A stretch of 38,677 nt of DNA from CAZRGV01 sp964599655 (lineage in GTDB: Bacteria > Planctomycetota > Planctomycetia > Isosphaerales > Isosphaeraceae). Each line of letters opens with the position of its first letter. Position 1 is the first letter of the stretch. The notes beneath the pieces were generated by a model. The model searched no databases and had not been told where the DNA came from. It saw nothing but the letters and a program-made list of their open reading frames with translations. Location: assembly GCA_964599655.1 (NCBI GenBank), contig CAZRGV010000052.1, forward strand, positions 1-38,677, read 5' to 3'. Shown piece by piece: positions 18,357 to 29,148 of the stretch. A program made the position numbers and the translations under genes.

Positions 18357-19769
18357 ATGGCGGAAGACGTGGTCGAACAGACCGTCAACAGGCGAGTGAC
18401 GCCGCCGGTCCTGGAGCCCGGGCACACGTTCGGGTCCGTGACCGACCAGATCAGCGCGATCGTGCTGACTCGTCCGATCAGCCGCGGCTGGATCCTCGGT
18501 TTCGCGCTGTCGTTCGCGCTGATGATGTTGTTTTTGGTGGCGGTGACGTACCTGTTCCTCTGGGGCGTCGGCATCTGGGGCGTGAACATCCCGGTGGGCT
18601 GGGGATTCGCCATCGTGAACTTCGTCTGGTGGATCGGGATCGGCCACGCCGGCACCCTGATCTCGGCGATCCTGCTGCTCCTGAAGCAGGAGTGGCGGAC
18701 CTCGATCAACCGGTTCGCCGAGGCGATGACCCTCTTCGCCGTCGCCTGCGCGGGGACCTTCCCCATTCTTCACCTGGGACGCCCCTGGCTCTTCTACTGG
18801 CTCTTTCCCTATCCGAACACGATGGGTCTCTGGCCGCAGTGGCGAAGCCCGCTGGTCTTCGACGTCTTCGCGGTGTCGACCTACGCCACGGTCTCGCTGC
18901 TGTTCTGCTACGTCGGCCTGATTCCCGACATGGCCACCCTGAGAGACCGGGCCCGGACCCGTTTCTCCAAGGTGATTTACGGGTTCCTGTCGATGGGCTG
19001 GCGAGGCTCGGCCAGACACTGGCACCGCTACCGGACCTCCTACCTGCTGCTGGCCGGCCTGGCGACGCCCCTGGTCGTGTCGGTCCACACGATCGTCAGC
19101 TTCGACTTCACGGTGGGCATCGTGCCCGGCTGGCACTCGACGATCTTCCCGCCCTACTTCGTCGCCGGCGCGATCTATTCCGGGTTCGCCATGGTCGCGA
19201 CCCTGGCCATCCCCTTGCGGCACTTCTACGGCCTGAAGGACTTCATCACCGAGCACCACCTCGAAAACATGGCCAAGGTGATGCTGGCCACCGGCCTGAT
19301 CGTCACCTACGGCTACATGATGGAAGCCTTCATGGCCTGGTACGGCGGAAATCCGTTTGAGAGCTACATGCTTTTGAAGGAACGTCCGACCGGCGCCTAT
19401 GCTCATACCTACTGGTTGCTGATCCTCTGCAATTGCACGATCGTTCAGCTTCTCTGGTTCCGCTGGTTCCGGACGAACACCTACGCCCTCTGGATCATCG
19501 CCGGAATCATCAACGTGGGGATGTGGCTCGAACGCTACGTCATCGTCATCACCAGCCTCCACGCCGACTTCCTCCCGTCGTCTTGGGGCATGTACCACGG
19601 CACGTTCTGGGATTACGCGACCTATTACGGTTCGATCGGCCTGTTCCTGACCCTCCTGTTCCTGTTCGTTCGCGTCTTGCCCGTGATCTCGATCACCGAG
19701 ATGCGGGAACTCGTGCAGGAAACGCGGGAGAAGGCCGAGCGCGGCGAAGCGCCCCAGGGGACCGCCTGA
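18357..19769 (+). CDS. actC: Alternative complex III subunit ActC, NrfD-like quinol-binding membrane protein
   Basis: 470-residue polytopic protein of the NrfD/PsrC family, which forms a quinol-binding membrane core of alternative complex III. About ten hydrophobic helices are visible, starting with GWILGFALSFALMMLFLVAV near residue 44. Between them is GIGHAGTLISAILLLLKQEW, a typical NrfD segment near the quinone site, and FPILHLGRPWLFYWLFPYP. The start ATG lies 4 nt after the actB stop, with GGAG 8 nt upstream. The C-terminal tail is charged. Works with ActB as electron acceptor. Confidence 0.93.
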   Translation: MAEDVVEQTVNRRVTPPVLEPGHTFGSVTDQISAIVLTRPISRGWILGFALSFALMMLFLVAVTYLFLWGVGIWGVNIPVGWGFAIVNFVWWIGIGHAGTLISAILLLLKQEWRTSINRFAEAMTLFAVACAGTFPILHLGRPWLFYWLFPYPNTMGLWPQWRSPLVFDVFAVSTYATVSLLFCYVGLIPDMATLRDRARTRFSKVIYGFLSMGWRGSARHWHRYRTSYLLLAGLATPLVVSVHTIVSFDFTVGIVPGWHSTIFPPYFVAGAIYSGFAMVATLAIPLRHFYGLKDFITEHHLENMAKVMLATGLIVTYGYMMEAFMAWYGGNPFESYMLLKERPTGAYAHTYWLLILCNCTIVQLLWFRWFRTNTYALWIIAGIINVGMWLERYVIVITSLHADFLPSSWGMYHGTFWDYATYYGSIGLFLTLLFLFVRVLPVISITEMRELVQETREKAERGEAPQGTA

Positions 19770-19771
19770 CC

Positions 19772-20326
19772 ATGAGCGAACAGACCCTCACCACGGAACC
19801 GGTCGTCTACGGCCTGATGGCCGAGTTCCTCAAGCCCGAGCAGATCGTCCAGGCGGCCGAGGCGGCCTACGCTCACGGCTACCGGCAAATGGACGCCTTC
19901 ACGCCGTTCCCGGTCGACGACCTGGCCGAGTCGATCGGCTTCCACACCAACCGCATTCCCTTGATCGTGCTGATCGGGGGCCTGGTTGGCGGCATCGGCG
20001 GCTACGTCATGCAGTGGTTCTCGGCGGCGGTCCACTACCCGATCATCGTGGGCGGCCGGCCGTTTCATAGCTGGCCGTCGTTCCTCCCGATCACCTTCGA
20101 GCTGACCGTCTTGCTGGCCGCGTTCGCCGCGGTCTTCGGCATGCTCGCGATGAACGGCTTGCCCCGACCGCACCACCCCGTTTTCAACGCGCCCGGCTTC
20201 GCGATGGCGTCTCGAAGCCGCTTTTTCCTTTGCATCCAGGCCAACGACCCGCTCTTCGACCTCGACAAGACGCGGATGTTCTTGCAGGCCCTGGACCCAA
20301 AAATGATCTCCGTCGTCGAACGTTGA
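19772..20326 (+). CDS. actD: Alternative complex III subunit ActD (DUF3341)
   Basis: 184-residue membrane subunit of alternative complex III. The N-terminal soluble part (VYGLMAEFLKPEQIVQAAEAAYAHGY, FTPFPVDDL) is typical of the DUF3341 family. Two transmembrane helices follow, at about residues 64-82 and 108-128, with the conserved HSWPSFLPITFELT stretch between them. The start ATG lies 2 nt after the actC stop. The family is thought to be structural, holding ActB and ActC together; it has no cofactor site. Confidence 0.9.
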   Translation: MSEQTLTTEPVVYGLMAEFLKPEQIVQAAEAAYAHGYRQMDAFTPFPVDDLAESIGFHTNRIPLIVLIGGLVGGIGGYVMQWFSAAVHYPIIVGGRPFHSWPSFLPITFELTVLLAAFAAVFGMLAMNGLPRPHHPVFNAPGFAMASRSRFFLCIQANDPLFDLDKTRMFLQALDPKMISVVER

Positions 20327-20341
20327 GTGAGGGGACCGAGG

Positions 20342-20983
20342 ATGCGACCCGGAACACGTCGTGCGAGCGCGGCCGCGGGCTTCTGCCTGATCCTGCTGGC
20401 CGGTTGCCGCAACGAGATGTACGATCAACCAAGATATGAACCGCTGGAAGCCAGCGAGTTCTTCGATAATGGCACCTCGGCCCGAACGCTCGAGCCGGGC
20501 ACGGTCGCCCAGATCGACCCGAGGGACGAACCCCGAGACCGGCTCTACCCCACCAGCCGGACCAGCGGGGAACCGCCGGCCACCCTGCCGTTCCCGCTCG
20601 ATCGCACGGTGCTCGAGCGGGGCCAGGACCGCTACAAGATCTATTGCGCCCCCTGCCACGGCCTGGTGGGAGACGGTCGGGGGATGATCGTCCAGCGCGG
20701 CTTCTCGCCGCCTCCGAAGTTCTGGGACAAGACGGTGCTCGAAGCCCCCCTGGGCCACTACTTCGACGTCATCACCCACGGCCACGGCGCGATGTATGGC
20801 TACGCGTCCCGCATTCCGCCTCGCGACCGCTGGTGCATCGCCACCTACATCCGGGCGCTGCAACTGAGCCAGAACGCCAGGGTCGACCAGTTGCCGGCGG
20901 ACGACCAGAAGAGACTGGGAAATCCCGAGCAAGGCCAACCATCCAAGAGCGATCGCCAGCGGTCGCGGGAGTCGGAGTCATGA
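20342..20983 (+). CDS. actE: Alternative complex III subunit ActE, monoheme cytochrome c lipoprotein
   Basis: 213 residues. The start is placed at ATG 20342 rather than the in-frame GTG at 20327 because a purine-rich GGGGACCGAGG lies just upstream and the product then opens with a lipoprotein signal peptide ending LLAGC (C22). One heme site, CAPCH, is at residues 102-106, followed by GLVGDGRGM and HGAMYGYASRI, where the methionine is the likely sixth ligand. It probably transfers electrons from ActA/ActB toward the cytochrome c domain of CoxB. The C-terminal roughly 30 residues are polar. The stop overlaps the actF start as ATGA. Confidence 0.92.
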   Translation: MRPGTRRASAAAGFCLILLAGCRNEMYDQPRYEPLEASEFFDNGTSARTLEPGTVAQIDPRDEPRDRLYPTSRTSGEPPATLPFPLDRTVLERGQDRYKIYCAPCHGLVGDGRGMIVQRGFSPPPKFWDKTVLEAPLGHYFDVITHGHGAMYGYASRIPPRDRWCIATYIRALQLSQNARVDQLPADDQKRLGNPEQGQPSKSDRQRSRESES

Positions 20984-22167
20984 GTGTGGGCGAGGCGTTG
21001 CGGCCCCGGCTCGATCGTATCCAGGGGCGGGCCCTCGTGGTCGGCGGCGTGGGCCTGGCCATCTGCTTGCTCACGGCCCTGATCAGCCGGCAGACCTTCT
21101 TCTCGGCCTACCTGGTGGGCTTCCTCTTCTGGCTCGGCATCGCGCTGGGGTGCGTGGCCCTGACGATGCTGCACCACCTGACCGGCGGCTCCTGGGGTCT
21201 GGTCATCCGCCGCCCGCTCGAATCGGGGGCGATGACCCTGCTGCCGCTGGCCTTGCTGTTCCTCCCGCTGGCGTTCGGGCTGCCCGTCCTCTACGTCTGG
21301 GCGCAACCGGACGCGGCGAAGGACCCGGCGATTCTTCACAAGGCCGCCTACCTGAACCGCGGCGCGTTCTTGCTCCGGACGGGCGTGTACTTCGTCATCT
21401 GGTGCGTTTTCGCCTGGCTGCTCAATCGCTGGTCGAACCAGCAGGATCGGACCGAGGACCATACCCCGTCGTACCGGCTTCAACGTCTCAGCGGGCCGGG
21501 TCTGGCCATCGTTTTCCTGACGGCGTCGTTCGCCGCCATTGACTGGGTGATGTCGCTGGAGCCCGACTGGTATTCGACCATCTACGGCGCGATGATCATC
21601 ACCGGCTGGGGCCTGGCGACCTTCGCGTCGATGATCGTCGTGGCGACCTTGCTCTCGCGGACCGAGGCCATGGCGGACGTCGCCACGCCGTCAAGGCTTC
21701 AGGACCTGGGCAACCTCATGCTGGCCTTCACCATGCTCTGGGCCTACATGTCGTTTTCCCAGTTCTTCATCATCTGGTGCGGCAACCTCACGGAAGAGAT
21801 TCCCTGGTACCTCCGGCGGACCCGAGGCGGCTGGCAGTGGTTCGGAATCGCCCTGATCGCGTTCCACTTCTTCGCGCCGTTCTTCCTGCTGTTGTCGCGC
21901 GAGGTCAAGCGTCGGGCCCACGTTCTGCTTGGCGTCGCGTCCGCGGTCATCGTCATGCACCTGGTCGACCTGACCTGGCTGGTCATTCCGTCCCGGTTCC
22001 ACGACCCTTTGAGCCCCTACATCCGCATTCCGTGGCTCGATCTGCTGGTGATCCTGGCCGCGGTGGCCGGCATCGGAGGTATCTGGGTCGCGGTTTTCGT
22101 CCGGCAGCTCAAAGGCCGACCGCTCGTTCCCGTTCACGATCCGGCGGCAGAACACTCGGAACATTGA
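20980..22167 (+). CDS. actF: Alternative complex III subunit ActF, NrfD-like membrane protein
   Basis: 395-residue polytopic subunit related to ActC but shorter. Around ten hydrophobic segments are seen, including LVVGGVGLAICLLTALI, FLFWLGIALGCVALTMLHHL and MLAFTMLWAYMSFSQFFIIW. The family motif GGSWGLVIRRPLESGAMTLL is present. In known ACIII structures ActC and ActF form pseudo-related membrane halves. The start ATG at 20980 overlaps the actE stop. Confidence 0.92.
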   Translation: MSVGEALRPRLDRIQGRALVVGGVGLAICLLTALISRQTFFSAYLVGFLFWLGIALGCVALTMLHHLTGGSWGLVIRRPLESGAMTLLPLALLFLPLAFGLPVLYVWAQPDAAKDPAILHKAAYLNRGAFLLRTGVYFVIWCVFAWLLNRWSNQQDRTEDHTPSYRLQRLSGPGLAIVFLTASFAAIDWVMSLEPDWYSTIYGAMIITGWGLATFASMIVVATLLSRTEAMADVATPSRLQDLGNLMLAFTMLWAYMSFSQFFIIWCGNLTEEIPWYLRRTRGGWQWFGIALIAFHFFAPFFLLLSREVKRRAHVLLGVASAVIVMHLVDLTWLVIPSRFHDPLSPYIRIPWLDLLVILAAVAGIGGIWVAVFVRQLKGRPLVPVHDPAAEHSEH

Positions 22168-22172
22168 TCCCC

Positions 22173-22643
22173 ATGGACGACATGAAGCCCCAGGGGCAAA
22201 CCGCCCCTCACGACGGTCCAGGCCACGAGGTCGGCGAAACCAAGATCCAGGCGATCCTGGGCTTCGGCCTGGCCCTGGTCGTGATCACGATTGTCGCCCA
22301 GCTCCTGCTCGCTGGGTTGATGGCGTTTTTCCACTCGACGGAAGCGCGGTCCCAGGCGCGCCGCCCCGCCCTGTTCGACGACGAGACCGGTCTCTTCCCC
22401 GGCGCTCGACTTCAGGAAAACCCCAAGGCCGAGATGGACCAGATGCGTCGCGACCAGGAAGCCCATCTTTCCCGTTACGGCTGGGTCGAAAAGGACAAGG
22501 TCGCTCATATCCCGATCGATCGGGCCATGGACCTCCTCGTCAAGACGGGCCTCCCGAAGCAAGACACCCAGCCGCCGACCTCCCCGCCCGGGCAGGCCGT
22601 CGAGTCGGAACGGAACCGCACGGAGGCGAAGGCATCCCAGTAG
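22173..22643 (+). CDS. Small membrane protein of unknown function in ACIII-oxidase operon
   Basis: 156 residues, start ATG 5 nt after the actF stop. One transmembrane helix lies at about residues 26-49 (LGFGLALVVITIVAQLLLAG), preceded by a polar cytoplasmic stretch. Outside are RLQENPKAEMDQMRRDQE, HLSRYGWVEKDKVAHIPIDR and AMDLLVKTGLP, then a disordered Pro/Glu tail. No cofactor motif is present. The segment with YGWVDK-like and IPIDRAM resembles small proteins commonly found next to sco and oxidase genes. Position between actF and sco suggests an accessory or assembly subunit; this is inference. Confidence 0.7.
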   Translation: MDDMKPQGQTAPHDGPGHEVGETKIQAILGFGLALVVITIVAQLLLAGLMAFFHSTEARSQARRPALFDDETGLFPGARLQENPKAEMDQMRRDQEAHLSRYGWVEKDKVAHIPIDRAMDLLVKTGLPKQDTQPPTSPPGQAVESERNRTEAKASQ

Positions 22644-22657
22644 GATCCGTCATTCCC

Positions 22658-23503
22658 ATGAAGCGTGACCTGACCAACCTCGGATCGTCGCTGCTCGGAA
22701 TCGCGCTGGTGCTCTCGACCCTGTCCGCGCGGGGTCAAGACACGAGGGAGAAGCCGGGCACGATTCTCGACCGGGTGGCCTTTGACCAGAACCTCGACGC
22801 CCAGGTGCCTCTCGACCTGACGTTCCGCGACGAGTCGGGCCGCACGGTCCGGCTTGGCGATTACGTCCACGATCGTCCCGTGATCCTGACCCTCGTCTAC
22901 TACCGATGTCCCCTGCTCTGCGGGCAGGAACTCAACGGCCTTGCGAGAAGCCTCAAGCCGTTGTCGCTCGACGTGGGCAAGGATTTTCAGGTGGTGACCG
23001 TCAGCATCGACCCGACCGAGACGCCCGAACTGGCCGCCGCCAAGAAGGCCAACTACATGAAGCGCTACGGCCGGCCCGGGGCCGAGAACGGCTGGCACTT
23101 CCTGACCGGTGACGCCGAGTCGATCGCCGCGCTGGCCGGAACCGTGGGCTTCCGCTACACCTATAACCCCGACACCAAGCTCTATGCTCATGCCGCGGGC
23201 CTGGTGGTTCTGACGCCGAAGGGCCGGATTGCCCGCTACTTCTACGGCATCGACTTTCCGGCGAAGGATCTGCAGTACAGCCTGATCGACGCCTCGTCGG
23301 GCAAGATCGGCTCGCCGATCGCCCGGCTTTTGCTGCTCTGCTACCACTACGATCCGGCGACGGGTCAATACACGCTCGCCGTGGTGAACGTTCTCCGAGT
23401 GCTCGGCACGGCGACGGTCCTGGCGCTCGGCACGTTCATGCTGGTGATGTTCCGCCGCGACCGCCGCGGCAAGCTGAAGGAATCGACCGCCCTTGACGCG
23501 TGA
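22658..23503 (+). CDS. Sco1/SenC-type copper chaperone
   Basis: 281-residue thioredoxin-fold protein that delivers copper to the CuA site of cytochrome oxidase on the periplasmic side. A signal peptide covers residues 1-26. The copper-binding pair C84 and C88 lies in RCPLLC, with the third ligand H178 in YAHAAG. A C-terminal hydrophobic helix (about 248-266) followed by RRDRRGK anchors it to the membrane; many Sco proteins are anchored at the N-terminus instead. It lies 14 nt after the small membrane gene and 21 nt before coxB. Confidence 0.92.
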   Translation: MKRDLTNLGSSLLGIALVLSTLSARGQDTREKPGTILDRVAFDQNLDAQVPLDLTFRDESGRTVRLGDYVHDRPVILTLVYYRCPLLCGQELNGLARSLKPLSLDVGKDFQVVTVSIDPTETPELAAAKKANYMKRYGRPGAENGWHFLTGDAESIAALAGTVGFRYTYNPDTKLYAHAAGLVVLTPKGRIARYFYGIDFPAKDLQYSLIDASSGKIGSPIARLLLLCYHYDPATGQYTLAVVNVLRVLGTATVLALGTFMLVMFRRDRRGKLKESTALDA

Positions 23504-23524
23504 CGCGATGGAATCCTAATCCCC

Positions 23525-24471
23525 ATGTGGAATTTCCCTCTCTTTCCCGAACAGGCCTCCTCCACCGCCGGCCGGGTCGATGCGCTCTACTTCTTCGAAC
23601 TCGGCGTGGTCCTGTTCTTCACGTTCTTCATTTGCTTCCTGGTCATCTTCCTGGCGCTTCGCTACCGCCGGGGAACCCGGGTCGACCGGACGAACCCGCC
23701 CGAGAAGAACGTGGTGATCGAGGCGATCTGGATCGGCATCCCGCTGGTCATCGCGATGGTGATGTTCTTCTGGTCGGCCATCGTGTTCTTCGAGCTGTAC
23801 TCGCCACCGGCCGACGCCTACGAGATCTCGGTCATCGGTAAGCAGTGGATGTGGAAGCTCCAGCATCCCGAAGGCAAGAAAGAGATCAACGTGCTGCACG
23901 TTCCGGCCGGCCGGCCGGTGAAGCTGAACATGATCTCTCAAGACGTGATCCACAGCTTCTACGTTCCCGCCTTCCGCATCAAGCAGGACGTGCTGCCGGG
24001 CCGCTACACGTCGACCTGGTTCCAGCCGACGCAGGTGGGCCGTTATCACCTCTTCTGCGCCGAGTATTGCGGAACCGATCACTCGGTCATGGGAGGCTGG
24101 GTCGAGGTCATGTCGCCGGCCGATTATGAACGGTGGCTCCAGCAAGGCGAGGGCGGGCAGACCATGGCCCAGGAGGGGGAGTCGCTCTTCGTGCAACACC
24201 ACTGCGCCGGCTGCCATGGCGCGAGCCAGACGGTGCACGCCCCCAGGCTCGAAGGGGTTTTCGGCGGCCAGGTGCCGATCCAGGATGGCAACAACGTGCG
24301 GTTCGTCACGGCCGACGACCGCTACGTGCGCGACTCCATCCTGCTACCCAAGTCGCAGGTCGTCGCTGGATATGAACCCGTGATGCCCTCGTACCAGGAT
24401 CAGATCAGCGAGGAAGACCTCTTGAAGATCATAGCTTACATCAAGTCCATCGGGCGGAAGGGGGCCCAGCG

Positions 24472-24475
<4 letters not shown>
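23525..24475 (+). CDS. coxB: Cytochrome c oxidase subunit II with fused cytochrome c domain (caa3)
   Basis: 316 residues. Two N-terminal transmembrane helices (about 22-45 and 64-86) precede the cupredoxin domain. CuA ligands: H143 in VIHSF, C178, C182 and H186 in CAEYCGTDHSVM, and M189. Residues 210-316 form a cytochrome c domain with CAGCH (227-231) and the probable methionine ligand M287 in PVMPSY. This domain makes it a caa3 oxidase that can take electrons directly from alternative complex III. The stop overlaps the coxA start as ATGA. Confidence 0.95.
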
Positions 24476-26122
<1,647 letters not shown>

Positions 26123-26133
<11 letters not shown>

Positions 26134-26848
26134 GGCGGCTCCGCATGAGACGCACGCGCGGGCCCTGCCCGAGCCGGTCGCGCATCACTTCGACGATGCC
26201 GACCAGCAGCACGAGGCGGCCATCCTCGGCATGTGGTCCTTCCTGGCCACCGAGGTCCTCTTCTTCGGCGGCCTGTTCCTGGCCTACGCGGTCTACCGCG
26301 CCTTGGCCACGATCCAGGTCACGCTGGCCAGCCACCACCTGAGCGTCGCGCTCGGCGGCTTCAACACCGCCGTCCTGCTTTGCAGCAGCCTCTCGATGGC
26401 CCTGGCCGTGCGCGAGGCCCAGCTCGGCAACGCCAAACGGGTGGTTCAACGGCTCATCATCACGATGATCCTGGGGGCCGCGTTCCTCGGCGTCAAGGCC
26501 GTCGAGTACACCACCGACTACCACGAACGCCTGATCCCCGGCCTGGGCTTCCAGATCCCCGCCGAGGACATCGAGACCATGACCAAGCTGGGCGTCGATC
26601 CCGCCCGCTTCCCCATGTTCCAGATGTTCTTCGTTCTCTACTTCTTCATGACCGGCCTCCACGCCATCCACCTGATCGTCGGCATCGTGCTGGTCGGCAT
26701 CATCGCCGCCCTCTCCTGGCGCAAACGGTTGACGGGCGGTTACGCCAACATGGTCGAGGTCATCGGCCTCTACTGGCACTTCATCGACATTGTCTGGGTG
26801 TTCCTCTACCCGCTTCTTTACCTGATTGACCCCCATTTACGCTCATGA
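26123..26848 (+). CDS. coxC: Cytochrome c oxidase subunit III
   Basis: 241-residue integral membrane subunit, which stabilises subunit I and sustains proton uptake. Seen: LGMWSFLATEVLFFGGLFLAY near residue 35, GFNTAVLLCSSLSMALA, FFVLYFFMTGLHAIHLIVG and the C-terminal YWHFIDIVWVFLYPLLYL. These are the hallmark helices of the family. GGAGG lies 6 nt before the ATG and the start lies inside the coxA end, so translation is coupled. The stop overlaps the coxD start as ATGA. Confidence 0.95.
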
Positions 26849-27144
26849 GCCAACATGTCATCTCCTTGAAGACGAACCTGCTCGTCTTCGCCGCCCTGAT
26901 GATCCTGCTGGTCGCCACGATCGGGGTCGCCTACCTCGACCTCGGCTCCGTCGGCCTGGCGATCGCCATGATCATCGCCACAACCAAGGCTGTGTTGATT
27001 ATTCTCTATTTTATGCATGTTCGATTCGCCAGCCGTATCACCTGGATCTTCTCCTCCGCCGCGTTCTTCTGGCTGCTGATCATGCTGGCCCTGAGCCTGA
27101 ACGACTACCTGACCCGCGGCTGGTTGTTGATTCCCGGAAAGTGA
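26845..27144 (+). CDS. coxD: Cytochrome c oxidase subunit IV family protein
   Basis: 99-residue membrane protein with three hydrophobic helices (about 12-30, 33-54 and 66-84). The middle one, IATTKAVLIILYFMHVRF, carries the family signature with lysine and histidine. It matches the small bacterial subunit IV (CtaF/CyoD-like) that assists CuB or assembly. Last gene of the operon. A modest inverted repeat CCCGGA/TCCGGG spans the stop codon, but there is no clear terminator. Confidence 0.88.
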   Translation: MSQHVISLKTNLLVFAALMILLVATIGVAYLDLGSVGLAIAMIIATTKAVLIILYFMHVRFASRITWIFSSAAFFWLLIMLALSLNDYLTRGWLLIPGK

Positions 27145-27394
27145 CGTCCGGGCGCGCCTCAGGCGTTGGCAATCCCGTGCGAGGCGGCGCGTTCCGGACC
27201 AAACGCCGACGCGCCGCCTCGAACGGTTTCGACCCGACGGGCCCCACCCCCCTGCCCCGCGCCTCTGGGCTGTCGACTCCGGGCCGGCGTTGCTCTACCT
27301 TTTGGGGGAACCGGGCGACCCGCTCGCCGCTTGATCGCGAGCGCCAGGCCGTCGTCGCCCGAGGTTTCGCCGTGGCCCTCTGGAGACGTCCGTC

Positions 27395-28429
27395 ATGTCG
27401 ATCAAGTCGATCCTGACCCGGTTCGCGGCGCTTCTCGCGGCGGCCCCGGCGGCCGCACGGGCCGACGATCCGGTCGACCTCGCCCACGCCCCCTTGCCGG
27501 CCGGTTTGCTCGCGCCCGAGTCCGCCACGACCATCGCCGCCCGCACCTGCCTGCTGGAAGGGCCCGCCTTCGACCCCGAGGGGAACCTCTTCTTCAGCGA
27601 CATCTTCGGCAACCGGATTTACCGCCTGACCCCCCAGGGCGAGCTCTCGATCTTCCGCGCCGATAGCGGCCGGACCAACGGCAACACGTTCGACGCCCAG
27701 GGGCGTTTGCTCAGTTGCGAGGGGGCCGAACAGGGGCCGGGCGGTCGTCGCCGGATCGTCCGGACCGACCTCAAGACGGGTGAGGTCGAGATCCTGACCG
27801 ACCGCTTCGAGGGCCAACGGTACAACAGCCCGAACGACCTCTGCGTCGACCCGAAGGGGCGCGTCTGGTTCACCGACCCGTTCTACGGCGAAGACCGATC
27901 GTCGTTGGAGATGGACGCCGAGGCGGTCTATCGGATCGACCCCGACGGCCGGGTGACGCGCGTCCTCTCGCAACCGAAGATCGAGCGCCCCAACGGCCTG
28001 GCGATCACCCCCGACGGCCGGACCCTCTACGTCGTCGATAGCCACAGCCGACCGGGCGGCCACCGCAAGATCTGGGCGTTCGCCATCCTCGACGACGGCT
28101 CGCTCGGCCCGCAGCGCCTGGTCTTCGACTTCGGCCGGGGCCGGGGCGGCGACGGCGTTCGGCTCGACGAGCGGGGCAACCTCTGGATCGCCGCCGGCAT
28201 CCTCTTCCCCCGCACGGCCGGCGAGACCGCCGACGTCCCACCCGGCATCTACGTCGTCACCCCCCACGGGAAACTGCTCGGACGCGTGCCCATCCCCGAA
28301 GACCTCTGCACCAACCTGACCTTCGGCGGCCCCGATCGCAAGACCCTCTTCGTGACCGCCGGCAAGTCGATCTACAAGATCCCGCTGGCCGTCGCCGGCG
28401 CGCCACCCGTTTCGTCGCCAAGACCCTGA
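27395..28429 (+). CDS. Secreted SMP-30/gluconolactonase-like beta-propeller
   Basis: 344 residues, start ATG with GGAG about 8 nt upstream. A signal peptide (residues 1-24, ending AARADD) indicates export. The rest is a six-bladed propeller of the SMP-30/gluconolaconase/LRE family. Seen are the metal ligand glutamate in LLEGPAFDPEGNLFFSD, the conserved RYNSPNDLCVDPKGRVWFTD with N and D, LSQPKIERPNGLAITPDG, and GDGVRLDERGNLWIAA with the catalytic aspartate. It would hydrolyse a sugar lactone such as gluconolactone, or another lactone. Substrate unproven. The 250 nt before it, after the oxidase operon, show no gene. Confidence 0.88.
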   Translation: MSIKSILTRFAALLAAAPAAARADDPVDLAHAPLPAGLLAPESATTIAARTCLLEGPAFDPEGNLFFSDIFGNRIYRLTPQGELSIFRADSGRTNGNTFDAQGRLLSCEGAEQGPGGRRRIVRTDLKTGEVEILTDRFEGQRYNSPNDLCVDPKGRVWFTDPFYGEDRSSLEMDAEAVYRIDPDGRVTRVLSQPKIERPNGLAITPDGRTLYVVDSHSRPGGHRKIWAFAILDDGSLGPQRLVFDFGRGRGGDGVRLDERGNLWIAAGILFPRTAGETADVPPGIYVVTPHGKLLGRVPIPEDLCTNLTFGGPDRKTLFVTAGKSIYKIPLAVAGAPPVSSPRP

Positions 28430-28520
28430 CAACCGGCAGGAACCCAGAACGACCGGACGCCTCGCCCCATCCTCGACCATCACGCCGAGGACGGTCCCCA
28501 ACCACCCTCGGTGCGCGTCC

Positions 28521-28608
28521 GGTGCGCGCTTTCCGGCATCGACGGATTTCCTGAAGTCATTGCGGTATTTCCGTTTGTGAACACAGGGGGGAGTTCGTTC
28601 GGCGCGCC
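28521..28608 (+). repeat. 88-nt intergenic element, copy B
   Basis: Starts GGTGCGCGCT and ends GAGTTCGTTCGGCGCGCC, exactly 88 nt. Another GGTGCGCG lies at 28510, 11 nt upstream. Interior: GACGGATTTCCTGAAGTC, similar to copies A, C and D around a TTCCGGAA-like core. Confidence 0.8.
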
Positions 28609-28768
28609 GCCGCAGGCGTTTCCGGTGTTCCTCGCCGGGCGGTTGGACCACGGACGGATTCGCCAACGACCCCACAACACAACGCGCGGTCAACCGACTC
28701 GCGAACGCCAAGCGCCGTTCGGTTCGAGGCCGTTCCGAACACCCCTCCATCCTCGCCGGTGCGCGTCC

Positions 28769-28856
28769 GGTGCGCGCTGCTCGATGTCGATCGATCGCCG
28801 GAAGCGTTGATGGGTGTTGGGTTTGCGCTTCGAGGGGGGAGTTCGTTCGGCGCGCC
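28769..28856 (+). repeat. 88-nt intergenic element, copy C
   Basis: Same ends as copy B and exactly 88 nt. A GGTGCGCG lies 11 nt upstream (28758). GCGCAC follows the right end, giving short terminal inverted repeats with the left GGTGCGC. Confidence 0.8.
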
Positions 28857-29060
28857 GGGCGCACGCTGACCGCACGGACGGACTCCGCCTCTTCGGGGGG
28901 CCGATCTCGGGTTTCAGGGCCGGCCCCGCCCCTCTCGAAGTTCGGTACGCGTTGCGTCCCAACCGCTCGAAATCGGTCTGGGCTTCGTTGCGACCGCCCG
29001 AGAGGCCCGCCAACCGAACGCGATTCCGGGCACGCTCCAGAACCGCCCGCGAACGCGCCT

Positions 29061-29148
29061 GGTGCGCGCTTCGGGACGACGGTCGATTTCCCGAACTCAA
29101 GTCCGCTCTGAGCCTTGTGGCTTGAAGGGGGAGTTCGTTCGGCGCGCC
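29061..29148 (+). repeat. 88-nt intergenic element, copy D
   Basis: Same ends and exactly 88 nt. The right flank continues GGGCGCACC to 29157, so GGTGCGC and GCGCACC form 7-bp terminal inverted repeats around a 97-nt unit. The upstream second GGTGCGCG is degenerate here. Confidence 0.8.
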
